From positions 105,638 through 169,637 of the forward strand of contig UQHS01000002.1 in NCBI GenBank assembly GCA_900540845.1: 64,000 nt of DNA, in the 5' to 3' direction. Source of the stretch: an uncultured Collinsella sp. GTDB lineage: Bacteria; Actinomycetota; Coriobacteriia; Coriobacteriales; Coriobacteriaceae. Numbering within the stretch: the first letter of the stretch is position 1; each line of letters opens with the position of its first letter. The position numbers and the translations under genes were made by a program. Shown piece after piece: positions 34,549-44,254 of this stretch. Below the pieces are notes generated by a model. The model did no database searches, was not told where the DNA came from, and was given only the letters and a program-made list of their open reading frames with translations.

Positions 34549-35820
34549 CTACTGAGATGCTTCCTCGACGGTGAAGTCGGTGGAGATGGACGAGACGGTC
34601 CAGCCGAGACCCTCGCGCACGAAGTCGACGTCGTAGGTCATCTCGCCACCCTGCTTGAGGGACACCTTGACCTTGGCGGTGGTTTCGCTCATGCCCGCAT
34701 CCATGCCCTCGATGGTGGCGGTGGCGTCGAGCGGGATGGAGGCCAAGATGATGGACTTCTGACTCTCATCGAGGCCGGAGGCAAGGAACTCGCCGGCATC
34801 GGAGCCGTCGGTCACGGCGCCGAACAGACCGGTGAGGACGTCTTGCTGGGAGGGGAATCCAAATCCGCGCGTGTAGGCGAAGGCACCGCCCGCACCCGCG
34901 ATGAGCAGGACCACGAGCAGGAAGATGAACACCTTGAGACCCGTGTGACGACGCTTGCGGCGCACCTTCATCTCGGCGCGGTCGGCCTGAACCATCTCGG
35001 ACTCGGAGAGGGTGAAGAAGCCCGTGTCGGTAGGATCGGGCATGAAATTGCCCGATTGGCCCAGCGGGTCGAGCGGGTCGATGCCCGTGTCGTAATGACT
35101 CTGCGCGGGCATCATGGCGGCGTTTGCGCTCAGGACGTCGCGGGCGCGGTCGAAGGCCTCGGTCTGCTCCGGGCTGAGCTGGTAGATGCCATCGGAGGTG
35201 GCGGAGTTGAAGGCCTCCACAGCGTCGGAATAGCGATTCACCGCGCCGTAGGCCTGGCCCAGGCCGGCGTTGATGGAGCGCGCGTCGTCACGGGGACCGG
35301 CGAAATCGAGGGCCGTGCGATAGGACTCGATAGCGTCCTCGGGGCGATTGAGGCGCAGGAAACACTCACCGAGATTGGCCAGGGCGCCGGCGGGAGCCGG
35401 GTTCGTGCCGTCGATGGCGGCCTGGCGATACGCAACGCCCGCCTCGGTGAGATTGCCGAGCTGCTTTAGGGCATCGCCCAGGCCCAGGTAGGCCTTGTAC
35501 GGCGTGGCGTAGCTCGCGTCTTGAGTCGCGGCGCTAAAGGCGTTGACCGCAGAGCGCACGTCACCGCACGCGACATATGCCTTGCCCTGGTTGGTGAGCA
35601 AAGCGCCGCGCTTACCATACGTGCCGTCCTCGAGGGCCTCAGCGTACGCCGACGCGGCGTCCGCATAACGGCCGAGACGCATCAGCGAGTTGCCGCGAAG
35701 GTGGTCGATCTCACCGGAGACGACGCCCCCCTGCTTGGCGGCGGCAAACAGCTGGGCCGCAGCTGCGAAATCACCGGTACGATAGGCGTTGCGCGCCTGT
35801 TCAAGAGCCTGTTCGTTCAC
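34549..35820 (-). CDS. TPR-repeat membrane protein
   Basis: A 423-residue protein. The cytoplasmic N-terminal 210 residues contain about six TPR units (YRTGDFAAAAQLF, GRYADAASAYAEAL, GDVRSAVNAF, GNLTEAGVAYRQA, NRPEDAIESYRTAL, NRYSDAVEAFNSA). A linker leads to one membrane helix (about 290-312) after a basic RRKRRH stop. The 110-residue outer domain is unrecognised. A scaffold for envelope or division proteins is an inference. It is 50 nt downstream of the cyclophilin gene. Confidence 0.8.
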   Translation of the reverse strand: MNEQALEQARNAYRTGDFAAAAQLFAAAKQGGVVSGEIDHLRGNSLMRLGRYADAASAYAEALEDGTYGKRGALLTNQGKAYVACGDVRSAVNAFSAATQDASYATPYKAYLGLGDALKQLGNLTEAGVAYRQAAIDGTNPAPAGALANLGECFLRLNRPEDAIESYRTALDFAGPRDDARSINAGLGQAYGAVNRYSDAVEAFNSATSDGIYQLSPEQTEAFDRARDVLSANAAMMPAQSHYDTGIDPLDPLGQSGNFMPDPTDTGFFTLSESEMVQADRAEMKVRRKRRHTGLKVFIFLLVVLLIAGAGGAFAYTRGFGFPSQQDVLTGLFGAVTDGSDAGEFLASGLDESQKSIILASIPLDATATIEGMDAGMSETTAKVKVSLKQGGEMTYDVDFVREGLGWTVSSISTDFTVEEASQ

Positions 35821-35870
35821 ATGCGTTCCTTTAACGAGTTGGTCAGATAACGACGAGGGAGACGGTGCGC

Positions 35871-36410
35871 CTATGCACCGTGCTCAACGGAAACTCGGAC
35901 GATCTCATCGCCGGCACGCAGCGCGGCAATCACGTCTTTTCCTTCGAGCGTGGAGCCGAAGACAGTGTAACCGGAGTCGAGGTTGTGCTGCGGGCCCAGG
36001 CAGAAATAGAACTGGGAGCCTGCCGAATTGGGATCCATGGAGCGCGCCATCGCAAGTGCGCCGTCTTCATGGCTGTTGCGGGGATTGGTCGAGAACTCCT
36101 CGCGGATGTTCCAGCCGGGACCGCCCGTACCGGGCTGTCCGTCGGGACCCGCCTGACCTGCGGCGACCTGCGCCGAGGTCATGACACGCGTGTTGGGGCA
36201 GCCACCCTGGATCACGAAGCCGGGGACGTAGCGATGGAACTTGAGGCCATCATAAAAACCCATCGTCGCGAGTTCGCAGAAGTTCGCGGCGTGAATGGGA
36301 GCGCCGTCGCAGTCGAGCTCCACGCGAATGGTGCCCTTGGACGTCTCCATGACGATCTGCTCATCGCCGACGAGCTGGTACTCGGGCGTGTGGGTCTTCT
36401 TGAAAAACAT
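35871..36410 (-). CDS. Peptidylprolyl isomerase, cyclophilin type
   Basis: A 179-residue cytoplasmic cyclophilin (no signal peptide) that catalyses prolyl cis-trans isomerisation. Conserved residues are in KFHRYVPGFVIQGG (catalytic Arg), ALAMARSMDPNSAGSQFYFCL and YTVFGSTLEGKDVI. The start ATG at 36408-36410 follows GGGGAGGTTACCC. An extra loop rich in Gly/Pro/Gln (GPDGQPGTGGPG) is typical of the bacterial branch. Confidence 0.92.
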   Translation of the reverse strand: MFFKKTHTPEYQLVGDEQIVMETSKGTIRVELDCDGAPIHAANFCELATMGFYDGLKFHRYVPGFVIQGGCPNTRVMTSAQVAAGQAGPDGQPGTGGPGWNIREEFSTNPRNSHEDGALAMARSMDPNSAGSQFYFCLGPQHNLDSGYTVFGSTLEGKDVIAALRAGDEIVRVSVEHGA

Positions 36411-36482
36411 GGGTAACCTCCCCAGTCCTATTGGCATATAGAACTTATGATACCACGCACGGCCCAGCAGGCGGATGGACCC

Positions 36483-37640
36483 CTATTTCTCCTGTGGTTT
36501 CCAGGCGCCGACGTTCTCTTCATACGAGATGACATCGACAGCCCGACCGTTGACCTTTTCGACCTCGCGCAAGGGAGCGAGAATCTCGTCCTGATGATCG
36601 ACGGGTCGCTCGCCCTCTGGGAGCCCGAGCGAGATGTCCCACGAACGGCACAGCACGTCCACGCGATTGAACGTCCACGTCGCAAGCTGGCGGAGGTGAT
36701 CGACGTCTTCGGTATATGCGGTGTCGGAGGCGAGCGTGAGCCCATCGAGCTCGTCAAGCACGGCCTGGATGTTCTTGCGAAGCTCATACGCGCCCTGGGC
36801 CGCATCCGTGCGCTGCGCATAATCCTTGACGAGATATTGCCCATTGTAGGTGTCAACAACGGGACCGATCTCATCTTGGAAGGAGACGATCTGCGCGTAG
36901 ATCGAGCTCAAACGCTGAAATGCCTCGGCTTCTGAGAGCGTCGAGTCGCTGACCTCGGCATCGCCCGTCCCGTCGCCATCCTCAGCAGGCGTGTCTTCGT
37001 CATCCCCATCGAGGGGGACTTGCCGAGAGGGGAACATATCGGACGCAGCCTGTTCAAACGATTGGTAGAACGAGGGCATGACGCCCATCGGGTCTGCGGC
37101 GACAAACCACACGGAACCGCCAACTAGGCACAGCGCAAGCACCAGGGCGATCGCGCGTCCGCGGCGAGGACGATCTAAGGCGGCAGGAGAAGCCACATCG
37201 CCACCATCACCAAACGCCTCGCGCACAAGGGGCTTGTGGGAGGCCCCACGCGCAGGAATCACGCCGTCAAGGGAGGCAACAGCAAGGTCATCAGCATCGA
37301 GGACGCTCGTGGTGTCGGCGTCGCCCGACGCGGAAAAAGCCACGCGTGCAGGCTCCGGTGCGGGGATGGCATCGGCGATCATCTCGGAGGTCAACTTGGG
37401 AAAACTGGCCGTTTTACCGGCGGCGAGGTCGGAGGCGGCGGAGTTTTGAGACAGGATGCCGGGGGCGGGGCGGCCGCACTTGGGACACACGCGCTCCTGT
37501 ACGCCCAGGCGAGCCCCGCAGCCCTCGCAAAACACAAATTCAGAGACGTCGTGCAGGTCTCCATGGTCGAGGTCAAGACCGCATGACGGGCAGCACACCG
37601 AACCGTCGGGGACGGATGAAGAGCAAAACGGGCAGATCAC
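36483..37640 (-). CDS. Zinc-ribbon membrane protein
   Basis: A 385-residue protein of unknown function. Two zinc ribbons lie at the N-terminus: CPFC...CPSC (residues 3-20) and CEGC...CPKC (38-55). A membrane helix (about 163-183) is preceded by an RPRRGR basic stop. An acidic stretch and a helical outer domain (about 230-385) follow. The start is GTG at 37638-37640, overlapping the ATPase stop (GTGA), so the two are translationally coupled. It may sense or assemble something for the ATPase; nothing in the sequence proves that. Confidence 0.75.
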   Translation of the reverse strand: MICPFCSSSVPDGSVCCPSCGLDLDHGDLHDVSEFVFCEGCGARLGVQERVCPKCGRPAPGILSQNSAASDLAAGKTASFPKLTSEMIADAIPAPEPARVAFSASGDADTTSVLDADDLAVASLDGVIPARGASHKPLVREAFGDGGDVASPAALDRPRRGRAIALVLALCLVGGSVWFVAADPMGVMPSFYQSFEQAASDMFPSRQVPLDGDDEDTPAEDGDGTGDAEVSDSTLSEAEAFQRLSSIYAQIVSFQDEIGPVVDTYNGQYLVKDYAQRTDAAQGAYELRKNIQAVLDELDGLTLASDTAYTEDVDHLRQLATWTFNRVDVLCRSWDISLGLPEGERPVDHQDEILAPLREVEKVNGRAVDVISYEENVGAWKPQEK

Positions 37641-40522
37641 AAGTCCTTCTTCCGGGTCGATTTGGGCATGCGCACGCGAATGCCCCCTTGAGCTTGCTCA
37701 ACACGATACCGCTTTTTGCGGACAGAAGAGGATTTCCCCGCAACTCCCACGGAGCGACGACGGGCCTTGCCATGACGCGACTCGGCCTCCCCCGACCGAA
37801 GCGCCCCCTCCTCCGCATGCTCGGCGGCCTGCTCGAGCGCGCGAGCAGCGGCGCGCTTGTCCATGCGCGCGCGGACGCCGACAACCGCGCGGCGTACCGA
37901 GCTTCCCGTCGAGCTCACACGAGAGCGCTTGGAGGAGCCACGCCCGCGAACGCTCACCCTCACGCCGCGACCGAACCCGGTCGCGAGCTGCGTGGCGCGC
38001 TCGGGCGCGCGCTCCATGCAATCGGCGAGCCACATGAAGACGAGCGCGCCGACCACATTGAAAACGAGCGTCAGGATGGCAGCACCCGTCGTGAGCCGCC
38101 CGATGGAGTAGAAATCAGGGAGCAGAAGGACGTTGGCCAAGAACCCGACGAGGACGAAGACGAACACCGCGCGACGAAGCGGGGTAAACGGCACCGAGAT
38201 ACGCCAGATGAGGCACAGCCCGACCGTACACGTCGTGAACACGCACATGGTCGACAACATCGTGGGGCCCCAGCCAAACAGTCGAGAGAAGGCGATGCAA
38301 AGCACCGAGCACAGCAACACGGCGACAGCCGCAGGCATGGCCTTTTTGAGCACGTTGGACAAGAACGACCCCTTCACGCGCGCACGATTGGGCTCGAGCG
38401 CAAGCACGAAGCTGGGAAAGCCGATGCAGAAGAAATTGATGAGGGTCATGGTGATGGGCTGGAAGGGATAGGGCGGCGCGACGATGCAGATGGCGGCAAG
38501 CCCCATAGAGAACAGCGTCTTCGTCAGGAAGAGCGCGGCCGATCGCTGCAGGTTGTTGATCGAGCGCCTGCCCTCGGCGACGACCTGTGGCATGGCTGAG
38601 AAGTCGTTTTCGACGAGCACGATCTCGGCGACGTTGCGCGCCGCGTCGGAACCGGCCGCCATAGCCACCGAGCAGTCGGCCTCCTTGAGTGCGAGGACGT
38701 CGTTGACGCCGTCGCCCGTCATGGCCACCGTATGGCCACGGCGCTGCAAGGCGCAGACAAGCTCACGTTTTTGCTGAGGCGTCACGCGACCGAAGACGTG
38801 ATATTGATCGACCGCGGCGTCCAGCTTCGAGGGTGAATCGAGCGTTGTCGCATCGACGAACGCGCTTGCCCCGGAAATCCCAACGGAGCGCGCGATCGTG
38901 GAGACGGTGCGGGGGTCGTCGCCGGAGATGACGTTGAGCGTCACCCCCTGCTCGCAGAAGTACTTGATCGTCTCCGCCGCGGAAGGACGGATCTCATCTC
39001 GAATGGTCACGCAGCCGAGGGGGCGAACGGCTCCCACGATGTCGCCCTCATCAGTGAAGCCGTCGACGCGGGCGACGACAAGCACTCTGCAGCTCGTCGC
39101 AAGGTCCTGCAGCGCCGCCTCGTACCTGAGGACATCCTCGCTCTCCAACACGAACTGCGCCGCGCCCATCACGTACGACCGGGCCTCGCCACCCGTGAGG
39201 GGGCTGGCCGTCAGCGTTGCCCCGCTCCACTTCTTGGCAGAATTGAAGGGAACAACTCGCTGCGCGGCGGGCACGCCGGAGACATCCGCATACCGCGAGA
39301 GCAACGCCTTGCATGTCTCATTGGCATCGGCAGACGTGGCGCGCGCAATACCGGCGAGCGCCGCATGAAGCTCGCGGGACCTCTCCTCAAACGCACGCGA
39401 TCCGCCCTCGCGGGATTGAGACGCGGCCGCATCGGAGGGCTGGGCATCGACGTCGCGGGCGGAACGCAGCGCCCCGTCGGGCTCGGCGACATAGGCGCCC
39501 GCGACCTCCATATGGCCGGAGGTGATCGTTCCCGTCTTGTCGAGACACAGCACGTCCACGCGCGCGAGCGTCTCGATGCAATACAACTGTTGCGCGAGGA
39601 CCTTCCTTCGGGCGAGGCGAATGGTGGCGATGGCCAGCACCGAAGACGTGAGCAGCACCAAACCCTGGGGAATCATCCCCAGTAGCGCGCCGACGGTCGA
39701 CAAGGTCGCCGACGAGAGGGAGGACAGCCCCTCGGAAGACACCAGCCAGGCACCGAGCGCGAGAACGCTTTCGGGCTTGGCTCCCGCAGTGAGTACGTAG
39801 GAGCTCTGAGCGCTGGCGTAAAACAGGCCCAGCCCGATGGGCACCATGAGCACGCTGGCGAAACGAACGATCGCGTTGAGCGCGTTCATGATCTCGGAGT
39901 TGACCTTCTTGACGTATTTCGCCTCGTTGTTGATGCGGGCGACGTAGTTGTCGGCGCCAACGCGAATCACGCGGGCCACGATGACGCCCGAATCGATGAA
40001 GCTACCACTCATGAGCTCCGAACCGGGGCCCTTGAAGATGGCGTCGCTCTCGCCGGTAAGAAGGCTCTCGTTGACGTGGCACTCCCCCTCCACGACGACC
40101 GCGTCTGCCGGGATCTGGTCGCCGCGGCCAAGTCGGATGACGTCGTCCAGGACGATCTGGTCCAAATCGAGCTCAACGAGCCCGCCGTTCCTGATGGCGA
40201 CGGCCCGCTTGGACGTGAGCAGGGTGAGCTTGTCGACCATCCGCTTGGAGCGCACCGCCTGGACGATACCGATGCCCGTATTGAGCACGACCACGCCGAG
40301 AAACGTCAGGTTCTTCCATGCGCCCGTGACGATGACGAGCAGAGCCAGTACGAGATTGATGAGGTTGAACAGCGTGCAGACATTCTCGACGATGAGCTCG
40401 CGGATCGACTTCGTCTTGAGGTCGGTGTTGACGTTGACGCTGCCCGCGGCGATGCGCTCTTCGACCTCGGCCGTGGTCAAGCCGGAAACAGAGAACGGAT
40501 TGACGGTGTCATGGAGATCCAT
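37637..40522 (-). CDS. P-type cation-transporting ATPase (CtpE/Exp7-like)
   Basis: A 961-residue P-type pump. The phosphorylation motif DKTGTIT lies near residue 328, LTGES (actuator TGES) near 140, and MTGDGVNDVLAL near 600. The first membrane pair and NLINLVLALLVIV segment resemble the CtpE/Exp7 group, which includes calcium transporters, so calcium is the best guess. No N-terminal heavy-metal domain is present. The C-terminal 110 residues are a strongly basic Arg/Lys/Ser-rich cytoplasmic tail that the family does not usually have. The start ATG at 40520-40522 follows GAGGGAG; a longer frame upstream has no site. Confidence 0.88.
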   Translation of the reverse strand: MDLHDTVNPFSVSGLTTAEVEERIAAGSVNVNTDLKTKSIRELIVENVCTLFNLINLVLALLVIVTGAWKNLTFLGVVVLNTGIGIVQAVRSKRMVDKLTLLTSKRAVAIRNGGLVELDLDQIVLDDVIRLGRGDQIPADAVVVEGECHVNESLLTGESDAIFKGPGSELMSGSFIDSGVIVARVIRVGADNYVARINNEAKYVKKVNSEIMNALNAIVRFASVLMVPIGLGLFYASAQSSYVLTAGAKPESVLALGAWLVSSEGLSSLSSATLSTVGALLGMIPQGLVLLTSSVLAIATIRLARRKVLAQQLYCIETLARVDVLCLDKTGTITSGHMEVAGAYVAEPDGALRSARDVDAQPSDAAASQSREGGSRAFEERSRELHAALAGIARATSADANETCKALLSRYADVSGVPAAQRVVPFNSAKKWSGATLTASPLTGGEARSYVMGAAQFVLESEDVLRYEAALQDLATSCRVLVVARVDGFTDEGDIVGAVRPLGCVTIRDEIRPSAAETIKYFCEQGVTLNVISGDDPRTVSTIARSVGISGASAFVDATTLDSPSKLDAAVDQYHVFGRVTPQQKRELVCALQRRGHTVAMTGDGVNDVLALKEADCSVAMAAGSDAARNVAEIVLVENDFSAMPQVVAEGRRSINNLQRSAALFLTKTLFSMGLAAICIVAPPYPFQPITMTLINFFCIGFPSFVLALEPNRARVKGSFLSNVLKKAMPAAVAVLLCSVLCIAFSRLFGWGPTMLSTMCVFTTCTVGLCLIWRISVPFTPLRRAVFVFVLVGFLANVLLLPDFYSIGRLTTGAAILTLVFNVVGALVFMWLADCMERAPERATQLATGFGRGVRVSVRGRGSSKRSRVSSTGSSVRRAVVGVRARMDKRAAARALEQAAEHAEEGALRSGEAESRHGKARRRSVGVAGKSSSVRKKRYRVEQAQGGIRVRMPKSTRKKDL

Positions 40523-40620
40523 GCTACTCCCTCGTCCCACGCGATGCGCGACGCACCAGCCAGGGGTGCCGTGCCTATGTAAACAGAGGCCACGAGCGAC
40601 AAGCACCCGTGACCCCCTCT

Positions 40621-40640
40621 AAAACGAACCCGAGGGTTCG
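40621..40640 (-). terminator. Terminator of tRNA-Arg
   Basis: A 7-bp stem CGAACCC/GGGTTCG with a 2-nt loop (40625-40640), followed on the minus strand by TTTTAG, 13 nt after the tRNA. Confidence 0.65.
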
Positions 40641-40653
40641 CACAACTTGCGGT

Positions 40654-40730
40654 TGGTGCGCCATATAGGGTTCGAACCTACGGCCTTCTGCTCCGGAGGC
40701 AGACGCTCTAATCCACTGAGCTAATGGCGC
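40654..40730 (-). tRNA. tRNA-Arg (anticodon CCG)
   Basis: Minus-strand cloverleaf: acceptor GCGCCAT/ATGGCGC, D-loop AGCTCAGTGGATTAGAGC, anticodon stem TCTGC/GCAGA with loop CTCCGGA (anticodon CCG), and T-arm with GGTTCGAACC. CCA is encoded in the DNA (40656-40654). It is 77 nt with CCA. Confidence 0.95.
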
Positions 40731-40742
40731 GCAACGGCTAGC

Positions 40743-40772
40743 ATTATACCCAAGCCGGGGCGGGCCTGTCAG
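40743..40772 (-). promoter_or_regulatory. Promoter of tRNA-Arg
   Basis: Minus-strand CTGACA (40772-40767), 18-nt spacer, perfect TATAAT (40748-40743); transcription would begin a few nt before the tRNA 5' end. The divergent aro operon starts at 40925; its own promoter was not clear. Confidence 0.65.
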
Positions 40773-40924
40773 CGGAATTTAATTCTTTCGTCGGACTGTG
40801 TAACCATTTGTGTCACCCATTCGAAGGGCGCGTAAGTGGCCGCGAACTCGGGTAAACTCGAATAGACTGTCAAACGATTCACCCGGCAGGCAACCTCCGG
40901 CTCAATGACACAAAGGACCAGCCC

Positions 40925-41953
40925 ATGATTGCCATTCTCCACAAAGACGCATCGGAAGAAGCCGTCTCGCACATCGTCGCGTGGATCGAGGGGAAGGGCC
41001 TCACCGCGCACGTGAGTCATGGGGAGCATGAGACCATCATCGGCCTTGTTGGCGACACGACCAAAATCGACCCGTTCCTCCTTGAGTCCATGGACGTAGT
41101 TCAGCGCGTGCAGCGCGTCTCCGAGCCGTTCAAAAAAGCCAACCGGAAGTTTCACCCCGAAGACACCGTGATCGACCTTGGAGGCGGCATCAAAATCGGC
41201 GGCGGCAATTTCCAGGTCATCGCAGGCCCCTGCTCCGTTGAGGGCGACAACCTCATCGCGATCGCCCAGCGCTGCAAGGCGGCGGGCGCCACAATACTGC
41301 GCGGCGGGGCGTACAAGCCCCGTACCTCCCCATACGCCTACCAGGGCATGGGTGAGAAGGGGCTCGACCTGCTCCTTTCGGCAAAAGCAGAAACCGGCAT
41401 GCCCATCGTGACCGAGGTCATGGACGTCCGCGACGTCGAGCTGTTCGTGAATCGCGGCATCGACGTCATGCAGATCGGCGCGCGCAACGCGCAGAACTTC
41501 AACCTCTTGAAGGAAGTCGGCAAGACGAACACGCCCGTCTTGCTCAAGCGCGGCATCGCGGGCACCATCGACGAGCTGCTCATGGCCGCCGAGTACATCA
41601 TGAGCGAAGGCAACGACAACGTGATGCTCTGCGAGCGCGGCATCCGCACGTTTGAGACGCGCACGCGTAACACCTTCGACCTCAACGCCGTCCCGGCGCT
41701 GCACCACCTCACGCACCTGCCTGTTGTCGCGGACCCAAGCCACGCCACTGGATACACGCGCTACGTCGAGCCCATGGCCCTCGCCGCCACGGCGGCTGGC
41801 GCTGACGCCCTCGAGATCGAGGTGCACGACAACCCGCCGCGCGCCTGGTCGGATGGCGCACAAGCGCTCACGCCCGACCAATTCGACCGCACCATGGATC
41901 GCATCCGGGCCATTCGCTCGGTCGTGGTCGACATGGCTCGTGAGGAGGCATAG
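40925..41953 (+). CDS. aroF: 3-deoxy-7-phosphoheptulonate (DAHP) synthase, AroAI-beta type
   Basis: First enzyme of the shikimate pathway, condensing PEP and erythrose 4-phosphate. It has 342 residues. The N-terminal 70 residues form a ferredoxin-like regulatory domain (MIAILHKDASEEAVSHIV), and the barrel has AGPCSVEG, RGGAYKPRTSPYAYQG and DPSHATG. This is the Iβ type found with ferredoxin-like N-termini, which mediates feedback control in relatives. AAAGGA precedes the ATG. First gene of the aro operon. Confidence 0.95.
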   Translation: MIAILHKDASEEAVSHIVAWIEGKGLTAHVSHGEHETIIGLVGDTTKIDPFLLESMDVVQRVQRVSEPFKKANRKFHPEDTVIDLGGGIKIGGGNFQVIAGPCSVEGDNLIAIAQRCKAAGATILRGGAYKPRTSPYAYQGMGEKGLDLLLSAKAETGMPIVTEVMDVRDVELFVNRGIDVMQIGARNAQNFNLLKEVGKTNTPVLLKRGIAGTIDELLMAAEYIMSEGNDNVMLCERGIRTFETRTRNTFDLNAVPALHHLTHLPVVADPSHATGYTRYVEPMALAATAAGADALEIEVHDNPPRAWSDGAQALTPDQFDRTMDRIRAIRSVVVDMAREEA

Positions 41954-41959
41954 CACCCC

Positions 41960-42922
41960 ATGCCTACATCCACGAAGGACCCGGAGGAGCGGGCAAGCGA
42001 ACAGGCAGTCAGCCCGTCTGTGAAATCGCACCATGGCGAGCAGGACGCCCCCACCGTGGGCATCGTCGGTCTGGGCCTCATCGGCGGCAGTTTCGCCAGG
42101 GCATATGCAGCAGCCGGTTGGCCCGTCCTCGCATGGGACACCGATGCCGACACGCTCGCCATCGCGCGAATCGACGTGCTCGCTGGTTTTCTGCGAACGC
42201 AAGACGACATCTCCCAGTGCGACCTGCTGATACTCGCTGCCTATCCCGACGCATGCCTCTCCTGGCTGCGCTCTCATGCCGAGCAGCTGGGGGAACTCTC
42301 TCGGACGGGGTCCGCACCGCTCGTCATCGACGCAGCGGGCGTCAAAGGGCATGTGTGCGCCGAGGCCTTCGCCCTCGCTTCGACATACGGCTTTGACTTT
42401 TGTGGCGCGCACCCCATGGCGGGAACCGAGTTCTCGGGGTTTGCCCATGCCCGCGCCGACCTCTTTACCGGAGCACCCATGGTGCTCACGCCGCCACAAC
42501 TCGACGACATCGCCCGACTCAACCTGCTCGACCGCGCGCATACCCTGCTCGCTCCCTGCGGGTTCGGAACGTTCTCGGTCACCACGCCGGAGATTCACGA
42601 CCGCGTCATCGCCTTTACCAGTCAGCTCGCCCACGTCGTGAGCAACGCCTACGTGAAGAGCCCCACGGCGCAGGAGCACCACGGATTCTCGGCAGGGAGC
42701 TACCGCGACCTCACCCGCGTGGCGCATCTCAACCCGCGTATGTGGTCCGAGCTGATGCTCGAAGACGCAAGCAATCTTGCGCGCGAGATCGCGACGCTGC
42801 AAGACAATCTCGAACAGGTGCGCCGCGCGCTTGTAAACAAGGACCGCGACGAGCTCGAATCCCTGCTCGCGGACGGAGACCGCATCAAGCGCGCGCTCGA
42901 CGACACCCCACGGCACAGCTGA
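41960..42922 (+). CDS. tyrA: Prephenate dehydrogenase
   Basis: NAD(P)-dependent oxidative decarboxylation of prephenate to 4-hydroxyphenylpyruvate for tyrosine. It has 320 residues. The Rossmann motif VGIVGLGLIGGSFARAY lies at about 33-49, and the catalytic His region HPMAGTEFSGF near 151. A helical C-terminal dimerisation domain follows. No ACT domain is present, so tyrosine control would come from elsewhere. The first 30 residues are an unconserved extension. It is 6 nt after aroF. Confidence 0.92.
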   Translation: MPTSTKDPEERASEQAVSPSVKSHHGEQDAPTVGIVGLGLIGGSFARAYAAAGWPVLAWDTDADTLAIARIDVLAGFLRTQDDISQCDLLILAAYPDACLSWLRSHAEQLGELSRTGSAPLVIDAAGVKGHVCAEAFALASTYGFDFCGAHPMAGTEFSGFAHARADLFTGAPMVLTPPQLDDIARLNLLDRAHTLLAPCGFGTFSVTTPEIHDRVIAFTSQLAHVVSNAYVKSPTAQEHHGFSAGSYRDLTRVAHLNPRMWSELMLEDASNLAREIATLQDNLEQVRRALVNKDRDELESLLADGDRIKRALDDTPRHS

Positions 42923-42980
42923 CGCTTTCCGCCGCTCACAAATGACCCACACCATCCGACCCCAAAGTGAAAGGCACCCC

Positions 42981-44180
42981 ATGGCAACCTCGGCCTACAC
43001 CCTCGACATCGAAACAACGCAGCCGTATCGCGTGCACATCGGAACGTTTTTGCTGGAACAGGTGGGCGCCATCACCAAGTCTGTGGTGGAAGGCGCCGAG
43101 CGCGCACTCGTCATCACCGACTCCAACGTCGGCCCCCTCTACGCCGCCCCGGTGATGGAGAGCCTTACATCCGCAGGCCTCGCACCCTCCCTCGCCACGT
43201 TTGAGGCGGGCGAGGAACACAAGCGCATGCAGACCCTCTCTGAGCTCCTTGAGCGCGCCGCGGCAGAGCATCTCTCACGCCATGACGTGATTGTGGCGCT
43301 GGGCGGCGGAGTCGTAGGCGATATGGCCGGGTTCGCAGCCGCCACCTACATGCGCGGGATCGCGTTCATCCAGGTTCCCACCACCCTGCTCGCCATGGTC
43401 GATTCGTCGGTGGGCGGCAAGACCGCCATCGACCTCGCGCACGGTAAAAACCTCGCCGGCGCGTTTTGGCAGCCGCGCGCGGTGATCGCCGATGTCGGAT
43501 GCCTGGGCACCCTGAGCGACGAGCAGTTCGCAGACGGGTGCGGCGAGGTCATCAAGCACGCCGTCATCGCTGACGCCGACCTGTTCGGAGAGCTCGAGCG
43601 CACGCCGCTCACACCTTCGCTGCTCAAACAGGATCTTTCCCGCGTCGCGTGGCTCATCGCCCGCAACATCGATATCAAGCGCGCCGTGGTGGAGCAAGAC
43701 GAGCGCGAGGGGGGCTTGCGCAAGCTGCTCAATTTTGGCCACAGCATCGGGCATGGCGTAGAGGCCGCCGAGCACTTCCGCCTGGGGCACGGGACATGCG
43801 TGGGCATCGGCATGGTCGCCATCGCGAGCGCCAGCGTCACCGCCGAGCTGTGTGACGAGGGTGTGCCCGAGCGCATTGCGCGCCTCTTGATGGCTCACGG
43901 CCTGTCGCTCGACTTCAGCGCCAGCGCAAACGACATCTACGCGGAGGCCCTGCACGACAAGAAGCGCTCTGGTTCCACCATCGATCTCGTGGTTCCGCGC
44001 GGCATCGGGGCGGCGGCGCTCGCCCCCACCCCCATCGAGGAGTTCCAGCGCATCCTCGAGGTCGGCCTTGCCTGCACGCACGCCCTGGCCGAAGGGGTGG
44101 CAGAAGATGCAGGCTCGTCGGACGGCGAGGCGGATGACGATCGCGCCGCCGAGCGTGACGGCGGCTCCGATCGCGCTTAG
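42981..44180 (+). CDS. aroB: 3-dehydroquinate synthase
   Basis: NAD- and metal-dependent conversion of DAHP to 3-dehydroquinate. It has 399 residues from ATG 42981, with GAAAGG 6 nt upstream. Motifs: GGGVVGDMAGFAAATYMRG, QVPTTLLAMVDSSVGGKT, CGEVIKHAVI, and the zinc histidines in NFGHSIGHGVE. The C-terminal 35 or so residues after the catalytic domain are an acidic Asp/Glu/Ala tail. Confidence 0.94.
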   Translation: MATSAYTLDIETTQPYRVHIGTFLLEQVGAITKSVVEGAERALVITDSNVGPLYAAPVMESLTSAGLAPSLATFEAGEEHKRMQTLSELLERAAAEHLSRHDVIVALGGGVVGDMAGFAAATYMRGIAFIQVPTTLLAMVDSSVGGKTAIDLAHGKNLAGAFWQPRAVIADVGCLGTLSDEQFADGCGEVIKHAVIADADLFGELERTPLTPSLLKQDLSRVAWLIARNIDIKRAVVEQDEREGGLRKLLNFGHSIGHGVEAAEHFRLGHGTCVGIGMVAIASASVTAELCDEGVPERIARLLMAHGLSLDFSASANDIYAEALHDKKRSGSTIDLVVPRGIGAAALAPTPIEEFQRILEVGLACTHALAEGVAEDAGSSDGEADDDRAAERDGGSDRA

Positions 44181-44254
44181 CGCGACGCCCCGTGCACCGG
44201 TGCACCGCTGCGCATTTGCCTACAATCACTGACCTTACATCCCAAGGAGGATGG

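Noticed and set aside
37590..37620. GGGGACGGATG resembling a REP core
   Set aside because: It lies inside the zinc-ribbon coding sequence, lacks the palindromic arms and differs from GGGGACGGGTGC.
40740..40924. T-box or amino-acid riboswitch before aroF
   Set aside because: No T-box sequence or terminator/antiterminator pair was found by eye in this 185-nt leader.
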